Made by a program: the position numbers and the translations under genes | In this document: positions 55,786 through 64,000 of the stretch, piece by piece | Position numbering within the stretch: position 1 is the first letter of the stretch | Layout of the letters: the number at the start of each line of letters is the position of its first letter | NCBI GenBank assembly: GCA_019751915.1 | Contig: JAIEMS010000015.1 | Coordinates: forward strand, 1-64,000 | Length of the DNA: 64,000 bases | DNA from: Burkholderiaceae bacterium | Lineage (GTDB): Bacteria > Pseudomonadota > Gammaproteobacteria > Burkholderiales > Burkholderiaceae_C | Reading direction: 5' to 3' | The notes under the pieces: generated by a model | Databases searched by the model: none | What the model saw: only the letters and a program-made list of their open reading frames with translations | Told to the model about the DNA's origin: nothing

Positions 55786-58770
55786 GTGAATAAAGTCAAC
55801 AGCCAGACTCTCAAAAAGGGAGTTCACAGGGCTGCTCCCCCGTTTAGCGGTTATGTGGTTGGCATCGGGGCTTCGGCAGGTGGATTAGAAGCACTAGAAC
55901 AATTTTTTGACCACTGCCCCGCTGATACCGGCGCTGTGTTTGTGGTCATTCAGCATCTTTCGCCCGACCACAAAAGCATGATGAACAATCTGCTGGCGCG
56001 CCACACCCGAATGCCGGTGGTGATGGTGGAAGATGGTATGCAAGTGCAGGCCAATCAGGTTTTTTTGATTCCCCCTGGCTCCATCATGCGGGTGTCCTCG
56101 GGACAATTTCATTTGTCGCCGAAAAGTCCGCACGGCCTGACCCTGCCGATTGACATCTTTTTCACCACCTTGTCAGAAGCCTATGGTTCCTACGCGCTCG
56201 GGGTGGTACTTTCAGGGACAGGCTCGGATGGCACACGGGGTGCGGTCGCCATCAATGCAGCAGGCGGTTTTTTACTGGCCCAAGACCCTGAACAGGCCAA
56301 GTTTGATGGCATGCCCCGCAGTGTCATTGCCACCGGCGTGGTCGATGAGGTTTTGCATGCCCAACAGTTGGGCGCACGCATTCAACTGCATATTCACAAC
56401 CTCCCGTTTCAATCGCCCATCAAGGCCATTGATGCCCCGTCGAATAACGAAGCGTTAAGCAGCGCCGAGGCCATACAAGCCCTGCTACAGCTCCTCAAGC
56501 AAACCGGCGGTATTAATTTTCAAGAATACAAGTCTGGCACGGTCATGCGCCGCATTGAAAGGCGGATGCAGGTACGCCATATCCCTACGATCAATGCGTA
56601 CCTTGATTTATTAGAGGAAGACCGCACCGAGCTGTTTGTTTTGCGCCGTGAACTGCTGATTTCGGTGACGAGTTTTTTCCGTGATCCCGAGTCTTTCGAT
56701 GTGGTGGCTGAAAAAGCCGTCGCCACGTTGGTGGCCAATGCATCTTCTAGCGATGCCATCCGAGTCTGGACTGCCGGTGTTTCGACCGGCGAAGAGGCTT
56801 ACACCTTGGCCATGCTGTTCATGGAGGCGTTTGAGCGTGAGCGCCGCTGGCCGAATTTGAAGATTTTTGCCACCGATGTCAATCAACAAAACATCGAAGT
56901 GGCAGCGCAAGGCCAATACCCTGAGTCTGCGGCGGCAGAACTGACACCCGCCCGTTTAGAGCGCTTTTTTGTCAAAAACGGTAGCCACTTTGTCGTCAAA
57001 CCGGAGCTGCGCCAATCAATTGTCTTTGCCAAACACAATTTGCTCGACGATCCACCGTTCACCCGAATGGATTTGGTGAGCTGTCGCAATACCCTGATTT
57101 ACTTTCGCACCGATGCCCAAGAGCGTGCCCAACGCCGATTGCAATATGCCGTCAAACCCGAGGGCTTTTTGTTTTTAGGATCGAGTGAATCGTTGGCGGG
57201 TGCCACCACTGCATTTGCCAATTTGAGCGTCAAGCACAAGCTCTTCAAGCGCACTGCCGGGGTCGTACCCTTGGTTTATGAAAGCCCGCACACCACCCCG
57301 AGCCGCGTCTCGTACATAGGGGGGAAGCCCTTGGTCAGTGTGACCAACGCCCGTACGGTGCCGTCCGACGGCCCCATTATTGAAGCGGGTTTATCGGCAT
57401 TGATGAGCGCTTATACGCCTCCGGCAATTCTGGTCAACGACCGCCATGAAGCGGTTCATTTGTTTGGCGATTTGCAGCCGTTTTTTCGGGTACGCGAGGG
57501 GCTTGCCAGCCTAGACATCAACCGCATCTTGCCAGACCCGCTGGTTCCGGTAGCCTCGGCCTTGGTCTTCAAATCTGCCAAAGATGGCAGCAAACTGGTC
57601 TCAGACCTTTTGCACGTTGATTTGGGCGGCGGCAACATGAGCTTGCTGCGACTGGCCGCCCACCCGCTCAAGCTCCACGGCGAAGAACGGTTTGTGCTGT
57701 TGTGCTTTGAGCGCACCAGCGACAACGCCGAGCAAGGACGCGCAACCCCCATCAATGTCGATGCCGAAACCATGGCCCGGGTCGATGTGCTGGAACGCGA
57801 GCTGATGGCCACCCGTGAGAGCCTGCAAGCCACCATCGAAGAACTCGAAACCTCGAATGAAGAATTGCAAGCCACCAACGAAGAAATGATGGCCTCGAAC
57901 GAGGAATTGCAAAGTTCTAACGAAGAATTGCAATCGGTCAATGAAGAGCTGAATACGGTCAACTCAGAGTTTCAAGAAAAAACCGCTATTTTGAGCCGCC
58001 TCAATTCAGACATGGACAGCATGACCAAGGCCGTTGGGGTGGCGACGGTGTTTGTCGATCATGAACTGAATTTGACCCGTTTTAGCCCCGATGCACTCGA
58101 TTTGTTCAAGCTGCGCAATTCAGATGTGGGGCGACCCTTGGACGATATTGCCCACAAACTCAAATACACCGAACTGATGTCGGACATTCGGCGCACGCTG
58201 ATGACCGATCGTATGTTTGAACGCGAAGTCATGACCGAAGAAGGACGGTTGTACCTGTGTCGTTTGCTCCCATACCGGGTTCCATCGACCCAGCAACACG
58301 GCGTTGTGGCCACCTTTGTCGATGTCACGGTGTTTCGTGATTTGCGCCGGTTGCAATCGATCATTGATGCCCTGCCCGAAAACATTGCCGTGTTGGAGCA
58401 AGACGGCAAAATCTCTATGGTCAATGCTGCGTGGCGCAATTTTGCCCGGGCTAATGGGGACAGTAATTTATCCCTGTCTGGCCCCGGTAGCAATTATTTT
58501 GCTGCCTGCGGCACTACAGGCGGTGATGGTTTGCCCTGCGATGATGACTACGCCCAACGCGCCGTCCGGGGCGTGCGCGGAGTTTTAGAGGGCACATTGC
58601 CCCAGTTTTCACTGCAATACCCTTGCCACTCCCCCACCGAGAAACGCTGGTTTGTAATGAGTGTGACCCGGGTCGTAGGCCACGAGTTTGGCGCTGTAGT
58701 GAGTCACTTCAATATTTCTGACTGGTACACGCCCCATACCGCGCCCAAGGAGTCTGGTCATGCTGCCTGA
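55786..58770 (+). CDS. CheB-CheR-PAS fusion protein
   Basis: Fusion of about 994 residues. An N-terminal CheB methylesterase domain without a receiver has catalytic Ser30 in [12 protein letters not shown], His in [15 protein letters not shown] and Asp in [15 protein letters not shown] CheR methyltransferase domain follows ([47 protein letters not shown]). Then come a long coiled coil of repeated EELQ(A/S)(T/S)NEE units (about 655-735) and two PAS-like domains. The start is uncertain: I chose GTG 55786, just before the CheB domain, while the ORF track begins at GTG 55675. The next gene overlaps its end by 11 nt. Family members act in chemosensory or two-component signalling; absence of a receiver implies phosphorylation-independent control. 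Confidence 0.88.
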   Translation: MNKVNSQTLKKGVHRAAPPFSGYVVGIGASAGGLEALEQFFDHCPADTGAVFVVIQHLSPDHKSMMNNLLARHTRMPVVMVEDGMQVQANQVFLIPPGSIMRVSSGQFHLSPKSPHGLTLPIDIFFTTLSEAYGSYALGVVLSGTGSDGTRGAVAINAAGGFLLAQDPEQAKFDGMPRSVIATGVVDEVLHAQQLGARIQLHIHNLPFQSPIKAIDAPSNNEALSSAEAIQALLQLLKQTGGINFQEYKSGTVMRRIERRMQVRHIPTINAYLDLLEEDRTELFVLRRELLISVTSFFRDPESFDVVAEKAVATLVANASSSDAIRVWTAGVSTGEEAYTLAMLFMEAFERERRWPNLKIFATDVNQQNIEVAAQGQYPESAAAELTPARLERFFVKNGSHFVVKPELRQSIVFAKHNLLDDPPFTRMDLVSCRNTLIYFRTDAQERAQRRLQYAVKPEGFLFLGSSESLAGATTAFANLSVKHKLFKRTAGVVPLVYESPHTTPSRVSYIGGKPLVSVTNARTVPSDGPIIEAGLSALMSAYTPPAILVNDRHEAVHLFGDLQPFFRVREGLASLDINRILPDPLVPVASALVFKSAKDGSKLVSDLLHVDLGGGNMSLLRLAAHPLKLHGEERFVLLCFERTSDNAEQGRATPINVDAETMARVDVLERELMATRESLQATIEELETSNEELQATNEEMMASNEELQSSNEELQSVNEELNTVNSEFQEKTAILSRLNSDMDSMTKAVGVATVFVDHELNLTRFSPDALDLFKLRNSDVGRPLDDIAHKLKYTELMSDIRRTLMTDRMFEREVMTEEGRLYLCRLLPYRVPSTQQHGVVATFVDVTVFRDLRRLQSIIDALPENIAVLEQDGKISMVNAAWRNFARANGDSNLSLSGPGSNYFAACGTTGGDGLPCDDDYAQRAVRGVRGVLEGTLPQFSLQYPCHSPTEKRWFVMSVTRVVGHEFGAVVSHFNISDWYTPHTAPKESGHAA

Positions 58771-61345
58771 CTCGGGTGCCGATCCTTTTCTAGCCCGTGC
58801 GCTGCAAGACCTGCGCTTGTACCAAGCGGAGTTAGAAATACAAAACGAAGCGCTGATCAGCACCCAAGCGGCGAGCACCGCTGCAATGGCCCGCTACATC
58901 ACCTTGTTTCAGGCATTGCCCATGCCCGCATTGGTGATTGATACCCAAGGCATTGTGCAAGAAGCCAACCGAGCCGCCTTGGCCTTTTTTGGCTTCAAGC
59001 GGGCCTCTTTGCTGTGCAACCACTCCATCTTTCGATTGCTGGGCAGCAACGGCGACTTTCGTTTAGCCCAAGCCCTGCGAAGCACTGCCACCGATATCGA
59101 TGCCGAAAACACCGGCCAAGTGATTCCGCATTTAGCGATCAAAGCCGGGGCCAACGATGTCCATGTGATGGAGGGTCACATTGTCCGCTTACCGGTGCAA
59201 TACCACTTGGATGGACACCGTTTATTGCTGCTGGTTGACCGCACTGCCGAACAAGAACGTGACCATGACCGCGCTGTGTTTGAGTCGATACTGGACAACG
59301 CCAACGCCATGATTTACGCCTTTGACCGGCGCGGCGTGTGCATTTTGGCCAACCACGCGTGGCTAAAACAGTTGGAGCGCCCTCTTGAGCAAGTGATTAA
59401 CCACCACCGCCGAGACTGGTTGAGTCCCCACGATGCCAGCGCCCACATGCACAACGAGCATCAGGTTTTTACCACCCAAAAGGCCATGGTCTGTGAGGAA
59501 ACGACCTACTCCCCTGTCTGGGGTGTGCGCTATTGGGTGAGCCATAAGTTTCCACTCAAAGACCCGCAAGGGAAGATCTTTGCTGTAGGCAGCATCACCA
59601 GCGATGTGACCAAGGTACGGCACACCGAGCAGCGCCTGCAATGGGCGATGGAAGCCTTCAACCGGGGCAGCGAAGGCGTGCTGATTACCGACCACAACAA
59701 CCGCATCGTGTCGGTCAATCGGGCCTTTGAGGAAATTACCGGCTACACCGAGACCGAAGTACTGGGACGCAACCCCTCCATGCTGTCTTCTGGGCGGCAC
59801 GATCTGGCTTTTTACCAAGAAATCTGGCGTACCTTGATAACCCATGGCCGTTGGGAAGGTGAACTCTGGAATCGCCGAAAAGACGGCAGTGTGTACCCCC
59901 AATGGCTGCGGGCCAGCCGCATTAAAGACGAAACGACCACCGAAGCGAGCAGTTTTATTGCAGTGTTCAGTGACATTTCTAAACGCAAAGCCGCTGCGGA
60001 AGAAATGGAGCGATTGGCCTTTTACGACCTCCTGACCAACACACCAAACCGGCATTTACTGCGTGACCGCCTAGAGCAAGCCATTCGGGTGGGCACCCGC
60101 GAAAGCCACCAGTTTGCGGTGATTTTTTTGGACCTTGACCACTTCAAAGAAATCAATGACGTGCATGGGCACGATGCGGGTGATGCGGTACTGATTGAAG
60201 TCAGTCGCCGATTGCAAACGGTACTGCGAGCGCAAGACACCGTCTGTCGCCAAGGGGGCGATGAGTTTATTTTGCTACTGACACCTACCGATTTGACCGG
60301 GGCGCAAACGTGCGTCGAAAAACTCATAGCAGCCATTGCCCAGCCGTGTCAGGTGGAAAAAGCAACGCTGAATTTGTCGGTTTCGATGGGTGTGGCCATG
60401 TTTCCTGACGATGGGCGCTCCCACGAAACACTGCTACAAAATGCAGACCTTGCCATGTACCAGGCCAAAAATGCCGGGCGCAATGGCTACAGCTTTTTTA
60501 GTGCAGAGATGGCCCGCCAAGCCTCGCACCGTTTAACCATTGAACGTGCTCTGCGCCAAGCCATCGGAACCGCCGAGCTATCGGTGCATTACCAACCCAA
60601 AATCGACCTCAGCACCGGACTCATCAAAGGTGCCGAAGCCTTAATGCGCTGGAAAAGCCCGCTGCTAGGGCAAATTCCGCCAGATGTATTTATCCCCATT
60701 GCCGAAGAAAGCGGCTTGATTATTCCGCTGGGTACGTGGGTCATTGAGCAGGCGCTCGGGCAGTTGGGCCTGTGGCATTCCCAAGGCTTTGAAACGCTTC
60801 AGGTCAGCGTCAACGTGTCTGCCGGTCAATTTTGGAAACAAGACCTGCCCGAACTGGTGCGCCAGTTGCTGTCTAAAACCTCTGTGCCCCCTGCAGCACT
60901 CGATATTGAACTGACCGAGCGCATGGCAATGGTTCATCCTGAACGGGGCATTACCATCATGCAGCAACTCAAGGCGATTGGGGTGTCACTGTCGATGGAC
61001 GATTTTGGTACGGGTTACTCGTCGCTTTCTTATTTGAGCCGCCTGCCCATGGACGTGATCAAAATTGACAAGTCTTTTGTGCAGCGCTTGGGCATCCAAA
61101 GCGCAGGGGGGGTGGACGAGGTCATTGTGCGCTCCATCTTGCAACTGGCATCGAGCCTGAAAATGAGCACCGTGGCCGAAGGCATCGAAACCCCGGAACA
61201 ATTGGCCTTTTTGCGCCAGCATGGTTGCCATCAAGGACAGGGTTATCTTTTTGCCCGGCCTATGTCTGCCCATGTGCTGGCCGCTTGGTTGCTGTCCCAC
61301 CGCGAAGCACAGCCGTTGTTGCACCAACCTACTGATTTTTATTAG
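58760..61345 (+). CDS. PAS-GGDEF-EAL c-di-GMP signalling protein
   Basis: Cytoplasmic bifunctional-type protein of 861 residues. Three PAS-like domains occupy about residues 45-420 (FQALPMPALVIDTQGIVQEA and ITDHNNRIVSVNRAFEEITG are clear). A GGDEF domain follows at about 430-595 with an intact RQGGDEFILLL active site and the inhibitory I-site RxxD five residues before it (RAQDTVCRQ). An EAL domain runs from about 605 to 850 with GAEALMRWKSPLLGQIPPDV, DIELTERMAMV, DDFGTGYSSLSYL and AEGIETPEQL. Both halves look catalytically competent. ATG 58760 has AAGGAG upstream and overlaps the CheB-CheR-PAS gene by 11 nt, so the two are translated together. Confidence 0.93.
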   Translation: MLPDSGADPFLARALQDLRLYQAELEIQNEALISTQAASTAAMARYITLFQALPMPALVIDTQGIVQEANRAALAFFGFKRASLLCNHSIFRLLGSNGDFRLAQALRSTATDIDAENTGQVIPHLAIKAGANDVHVMEGHIVRLPVQYHLDGHRLLLLVDRTAEQERDHDRAVFESILDNANAMIYAFDRRGVCILANHAWLKQLERPLEQVINHHRRDWLSPHDASAHMHNEHQVFTTQKAMVCEETTYSPVWGVRYWVSHKFPLKDPQGKIFAVGSITSDVTKVRHTEQRLQWAMEAFNRGSEGVLITDHNNRIVSVNRAFEEITGYTETEVLGRNPSMLSSGRHDLAFYQEIWRTLITHGRWEGELWNRRKDGSVYPQWLRASRIKDETTTEASSFIAVFSDISKRKAAAEEMERLAFYDLLTNTPNRHLLRDRLEQAIRVGTRESHQFAVIFLDLDHFKEINDVHGHDAGDAVLIEVSRRLQTVLRAQDTVCRQGGDEFILLLTPTDLTGAQTCVEKLIAAIAQPCQVEKATLNLSVSMGVAMFPDDGRSHETLLQNADLAMYQAKNAGRNGYSFFSAEMARQASHRLTIERALRQAIGTAELSVHYQPKIDLSTGLIKGAEALMRWKSPLLGQIPPDVFIPIAEESGLIIPLGTWVIEQALGQLGLWHSQGFETLQVSVNVSAGQFWKQDLPELVRQLLSKTSVPPAALDIELTERMAMVHPERGITIMQQLKAIGVSLSMDDFGTGYSSLSYLSRLPMDVIKIDKSFVQRLGIQSAGGVDEVIVRSILQLASSLKMSTVAEGIETPEQLAFLRQHGCHQGQGYLFARPMSAHVLAAWLLSHREAQPLLHQPTDFY

Positions 61346-61379
61346 CCCTGTGGTGACCGAAAGCGCAGATTGCTTTTGT

Positions 61380-61443
61380 AGTTTTGCTATATTTTTAATA
61401 GCAAATAATGAAGCCCACGCAACGGCTACGAGCTTCTTTAATC
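61380..61443 (+). repeat. Dispersed intergenic repeat, copy 10
   Basis: GCTATATTTTTAATAGCAAA followed by CGCAACGGCTACGAGC. A moderately diverged copy between the GGDEF-EAL gene and the cobalamin riboswitch. Confidence 0.6.
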
Positions 61444-61528
61444 TAAAACCTCTCTGAAAAGCACCCATTTGGGTCTCTGGCAAAGTTTTGCACCACGCCC
61501 CGCAGTACGGCGCTATACTCGCGCCCGT

Positions 61529-61733
61529 TTGGTGCTCGCGCCGCTATTGCAGCGGTGCAGTTAAACGGGAATCAGGAAGGAGTCGCCCCACAGGGCACAT
61601 CCCCACCTGAGCTGCCCCCGCAACGGTAAGCGAAAGAAGGCCAGCGGCCTTCACCCCGCGTCACATGCCCACTGAGTTTCACGACTTGGGAAGGGCTCAC
61701 GGGACATTTTCGCCAGCCCGGAAACCGGCCAAC
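61529..61733 (+). promoter_or_regulatory. Cobalamin (AdoCbl) riboswitch
   Basis: The leader shows the cobalamin riboswitch elements in order: GGTGCTCGCG start, TTAAACGGGAATCAGGAAG, the B12-box-like GCTGCCCCCGCAACGGTAAG, CCCACTGAG, TTGGGAAGGG, and the closing GCCAGCCCGGAAACCGGCC. Downstream hairpins GGCGCG / CGCGCC (61739-61754) and CCTGC / GCAGG (about 61767-61782) are candidate expression-platform parts. It precedes cobM by about 115 nt and should repress the cobalamin operon when adenosylcobalamin is high. Confidence 0.92.
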
Positions 61734-61849
61734 AGGCGGGCGCGCTTGCGCGCCTATTTCACAGAACCTGCGGGGAGGCAGGACTCTGGCTGAATCCGGT
61801 AGTTTTTCATGATTTCCCTGTTTTTTCTGGGTATGCGACGGTGCGGCGC

Positions 61850-62629
61850 ATGACCGGCACCGTCTGGTTTGTCGGCGCGGGGCCGGGCGACCCTGAACTC
61901 ATCACCGTCAAAGGCCGCAGCCTGATCGAGCGCGCTGGGGCTATTTTGTTTGCCGGTTCGCTGGTCAACGAAGCGGCCACCCGCTGGGCACCGCCGGGCT
62001 GCACCATTGCCGACAGCAAAGACATGACGCTGGCACAGATGGCCGCGTGGCTGATCGAACAAGCCCAGCAGCACGACACGGTGATTCGCCTGCAAACGGG
62101 CGATCCGGCCCTGTACGGCGCGCTGATCGAGGTGGTGCAACCGCTCGATGCCGCCGGGGTGCCGGTGCGCGTGGTGCCGGGGGTGTCGTCGGCGATGGCC
62201 TCTGCGGCGGCAGCGGTCGAGAGCTTCACGCTGCCCGAAGTGACGCAAACCGTGATCTTCACCCGCGTTGAGGGGCGTACGCCCATGCCCGAAGGCGAAT
62301 CGTTGACCGAACTGGCCCAGCACCACTGCACGCTGTGCATCTTTTTGTCGATCACGCTGCTGCACAAGGTCGAGGCTGGCTTGCGCGCAGCCGGCTGGGC
62401 CGACGATGCCCCGATGCTGGTGGTGCACAAAGCCAGCTGGCCGGGCGAAGAGCTGATTGTGCGCGGCACGCTGGCCGACATTCGCCAACGCTGCCGCGAG
62501 GCCAAGATCGTTAGCCAAGCCATGGTCATTGCCAGCCCCACGCTGGGTGCGCGCCAGTGGCCCGAACTGGTCAAGTCCAAGCTCTACGACCCCACTTTCA
62601 CCCACCGTTTTCGCAAGGCCACCGCATGA
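61850..62629 (+). CDS. cobM: Precorrin-4/cobalt-precorrin-4 C11-methyltransferase
   Basis: SAM-dependent methyltransferase of 259 residues for cobalamin ring synthesis. The tetrapyrrole methylase start is GTVWFVGAGPGDPELITVKG, followed by DTVIRLQTGDPALYGALIEV and VRVVPGVSSAMASAAAAVES. The CobM/CbiF-specific part is LPEVTQTVIFTRVEGRTPMP with MLVVHKASWPGEE. I chose ATG 61850 rather than GTG 61841. It is the first gene after the cobalamin riboswitch, and its stop overlaps the cbiX start (ATGA). With cbiX next to it, the cobalt-early route (CbiF function) is probable. Confidence 0.95.
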   Translation: MTGTVWFVGAGPGDPELITVKGRSLIERAGAILFAGSLVNEAATRWAPPGCTIADSKDMTLAQMAAWLIEQAQQHDTVIRLQTGDPALYGALIEVVQPLDAAGVPVRVVPGVSSAMASAAAAVESFTLPEVTQTVIFTRVEGRTPMPEGESLTELAQHHCTLCIFLSITLLHKVEAGLRAAGWADDAPMLVVHKASWPGEELIVRGTLADIRQRCREAKIVSQAMVIASPTLGARQWPELVKSKLYDPTFTHRFRKATA

Positions 62630-63504
62630 CCACGCCCCACGACACCATCCTTTTGATCGGCCACGGCTCGCGCGAAGCGCAGGGCAACGACGAAATCCAC
62701 CGCTTCGTGGCCCAGTGGCGCACCCGCCAGCCGGACTGGAACATTCAGGTCTGCTTTATCGAATTTGCCCCGCCCAGCCTGCACGATGGGCTGGTGCAAG
62801 CGGCTGCGGGGGCGGCACGGGTGCTGGTGCTACCGCTGATTTTGAATGCCGCCGGACACGTCAAGATGGAAATCCCCGAAGCCATCGAACACGCCCGTGC
62901 CCACTGCCCCGGCACCGCATTTTTGTACGGCCCGCACCTGACGGCTTGCGACCCGATCTTGGCCGTCTTGCGGCGCAACCTGCGCCAGTGCATGGCGGCA
63001 CTCGATATGCCCGACCCCACCACCACCGGCGTGGTGCTGCTGGGCCGGGGCGCATCCGACCGCCAAGCCAACGGCGACGTGGCAAAAATGGCCCGCTGGT
63101 TGCAAGAAGAATCCGACCACGAACTGGTCGATTTGGCTTTTACCGGCATCACGTGGCCGCGCTTGGAACGCGTGGTGCAGCGCCAAGTGCTGCTGGGAAT
63201 GAAGCAAATTGTCGTGCTGCCGTACTACCTCTACACCGGCACACTGATGCAGCGCATTGCTAGGCAAGTCGAGCACCTGCGCGCCCAGTACCCGCAGATT
63301 CGCTTTGCCCAAGCCGAGCACTTTGGCTTTGCCCCGGAGATTTTTGCACTGCTAGAGCAGCGCGTAGCCGACCTGCGCGCCGGTGCGCCCAGCAGCCAAC
63401 TGCCCTGCGATGGCTGCAAATACCGCGAAATTGCCCACGACTTGGGGCACGGCCACAGCCATGAGCACACCCACCACACACAGGCAGCGGTGGCCGCAGC
63501 ATGA
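62626..63504 (+). CDS. cbiX: Sirohydrochlorin cobaltochelatase CbiX
   Basis: Cobalt chelatase of the CbiX family, long form (292 residues, two fused chelatase repeats). The first repeat starts ILLIGHGSREAQGNDEIHRF with IEFAPPSLHDGLVQAAAGAA and LILNAAGHVKMEIPEAI. The second starts GVVLLGRGASDRQANGDVAK with VLPYYLYTGTLMQRIARQV. The C-terminus carries CDGCKYRE and a His-rich tail (HDLGHGHSHEHTHHTQ) likely to bind metal. It overlaps cobM upstream and cobH downstream by 4 nt each, so the three are translationally coupled under the riboswitch. The ORF-track start at 62557 is inside cobM; ATG 62626 is used. Confidence 0.94.
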   Translation: MTTPHDTILLIGHGSREAQGNDEIHRFVAQWRTRQPDWNIQVCFIEFAPPSLHDGLVQAAAGAARVLVLPLILNAAGHVKMEIPEAIEHARAHCPGTAFLYGPHLTACDPILAVLRRNLRQCMAALDMPDPTTTGVVLLGRGASDRQANGDVAKMARWLQEESDHELVDLAFTGITWPRLERVVQRQVLLGMKQIVVLPYYLYTGTLMQRIARQVEHLRAQYPQIRFAQAEHFGFAPEIFALLEQRVADLRAGAPSSQLPCDGCKYREIAHDLGHGHSHEHTHHTQAAVAAA

Positions 63505-64000
63505 GCACCATCAACACCGTGACCGAGCAGCTCACCCGCGCCGGGCAAGCCATCGAACACGACAGCTTTGCCATCATTGATGCCGAGGCTGGGCCACACC
63601 ACTACACGCCAGCGCAATGGCCCATCGTGCGCCGCATGATTCACGCCAATGCCGACTTTGAATTCAATGGCCTGACCGACTTTCACCCCCAAGCCATCGA
63701 AGCGGGCATAGCGGCCCTGCTGCGCGGTGGTACTCCGGTGGTGGCCGATGTCGAGATGATTTGCTCGGGCTTGTCCAAGCCCCGGCTGGCGCACTTTGGC
63801 GTGCAAACGCACCAGTTCATCAGCGATGCCGACGTGATTGCCCAAGCGCAGGCCGAGGACACCACCCGCGCCGTGCAAGCCATGCGCAAGGCCCAGCGTT
63901 TGGGCTTGCTGCACGGAGCCATTGTCGGCATAGGCAATGCGCCCACCGCCCTGATCGAGCTGGTGCGGCTGGTTCAGTACGAAGGGGTTCGCCCGGCCTT
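63501..64000 (+). CDS. cobH: Precorrin-8X methylmutase (3' partial)
   Basis: Start of a precorrin-8X/cobalt-precorrin-8 methylmutase (CobH/CbiC), open to the window end, which is why it is missing from the ORF track. About 166 residues are visible: SFAIIDAEAGPHHYTPAQWP, IVRRMIHANADFEFNGLTDF with the conserved catalytic His region, VVADVEMICSGLSKPRLAHF, and GLLHGAIVGIGNAPTALIEL. The ATG at 63501 overlaps the cbiX stop (ATGA). It is the third gene of the riboswitch-controlled cobalamin operon; further genes probably follow. Confidence 0.93.
   Translation, partial: MSTINTVTEQLTRAGQAIEHDSFAIIDAEAGPHHYTPAQWPIVRRMIHANADFEFNGLTDFHPQAIEAGIAALLRGGTPVVADVEMICSGLSKPRLAHFGVQTHQFISDADVIAQAQAEDTTRAVQAMRKAQRLGLLHGAIVGIGNAPTALIELVRLVQYEGVRPA

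Overview
The window reads as a chromosomal segment of a GC-rich betaproteobacterium, most likely a member of the Comamonadaceae (Rhodoferax/Polaromonas/Acidovorax-like). This rests on the gene content (PckG, a split MetH, TorF-porin/GlnK/AmtB, a ProQ-family protein, CbiX-type cobalamin genes, many chemoreceptors). It also rests on about ten copies of a short intergenic repeat carrying GCTATTAAAATAGTAGCT-like and ACAAGGGCTAGAGCC-like segments, a type I associate with that family. The genus is inferred, not proven. No rRNA, tRNA, CRISPR array, insertion sequence or prophage was seen.

Layout. 1-1.6 kb: the end of the S10 ribosomal protein operon (rpsC, rplP, rpmC, rpsQ), closed by a strong terminator. 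1.6-4 kb: peroxiredoxin, sulfide:quinone oxidoreductase-like flavoprotein and an AhpD-like protein. 4-9.6 kb: an RND efflux pump (adaptor plus permease) divergent from an MFS transporter. 9.7-15.5 kb: chemoreceptor, AcoR-type sigma-54 activator and a divergent NAD-dependent aldehyde dehydrogenase with a sigma-54 promoter and a possible enhancer palindrome. 15.6-19.7 kb: two tandemly duplicated chemoreceptors, one lacking a single heptad in the signalling helix. 19.8-22.2 kb: hydroxypyruvate isomerase-like protein and a ComM/YifB ATPase. 22.3-25.2 kb: porin-glnK-amtB operon with a sigma-54 promoter and an NtrC-like site. 25.4-36 kb: ProQ-family protein, CorA, DMT exporter, LplT, alanine racemase, J-domain protein plus thioesterase, acetyl-CoA hydrolase/CoA-transferase and fumarylacetoacetase. 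35.9-37.8 kb: minCDE.

37.8-46.3 kb: flavin reductase, HD-GYP phosphodiesterase, universal stress protein, metallophosphoesterase, PEP carboxykinase, queC, recQ and an FmdB zinc ribbon. 46.4-48.8 kb: an A+T-rich single-chain restriction-modification enzyme, the clearest candidate for horizontal transfer. 48.8-52.2 kb: homocysteine methyltransferase half of MetH, ttcA and trhP. 52.2-55.5 kb: a hemerythrin-chemoreceptor-hemerythrin cluster and a PduO-type cobalamin adenosyltransferase. 55.7-61.3 kb: a CheB-CheR-PAS fusion overlapping a PAS-GGDEF-EAL protein. 61.5-64 kb: a cobalamin riboswitch leading cobM-cbiX-cobH; cobH runs off the window.

The window is rich in environmental sensing (four chemoreceptors, two hemerythrins, a CheB/CheR fusion, c-di-GMP enzymes) alongside housekeeping genes. 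The cis-regulatory readings (two sigma-54 promoters, one NtrC-like site, one B12 riboswitch, several terminators) come directly from the DNA. I found no clearly new multigene system. The most unusual signals are the hemerythrin-MCP-hemerythrin cluster, the heptad-deleted receptor duplicate and the lone restriction-modification gene.
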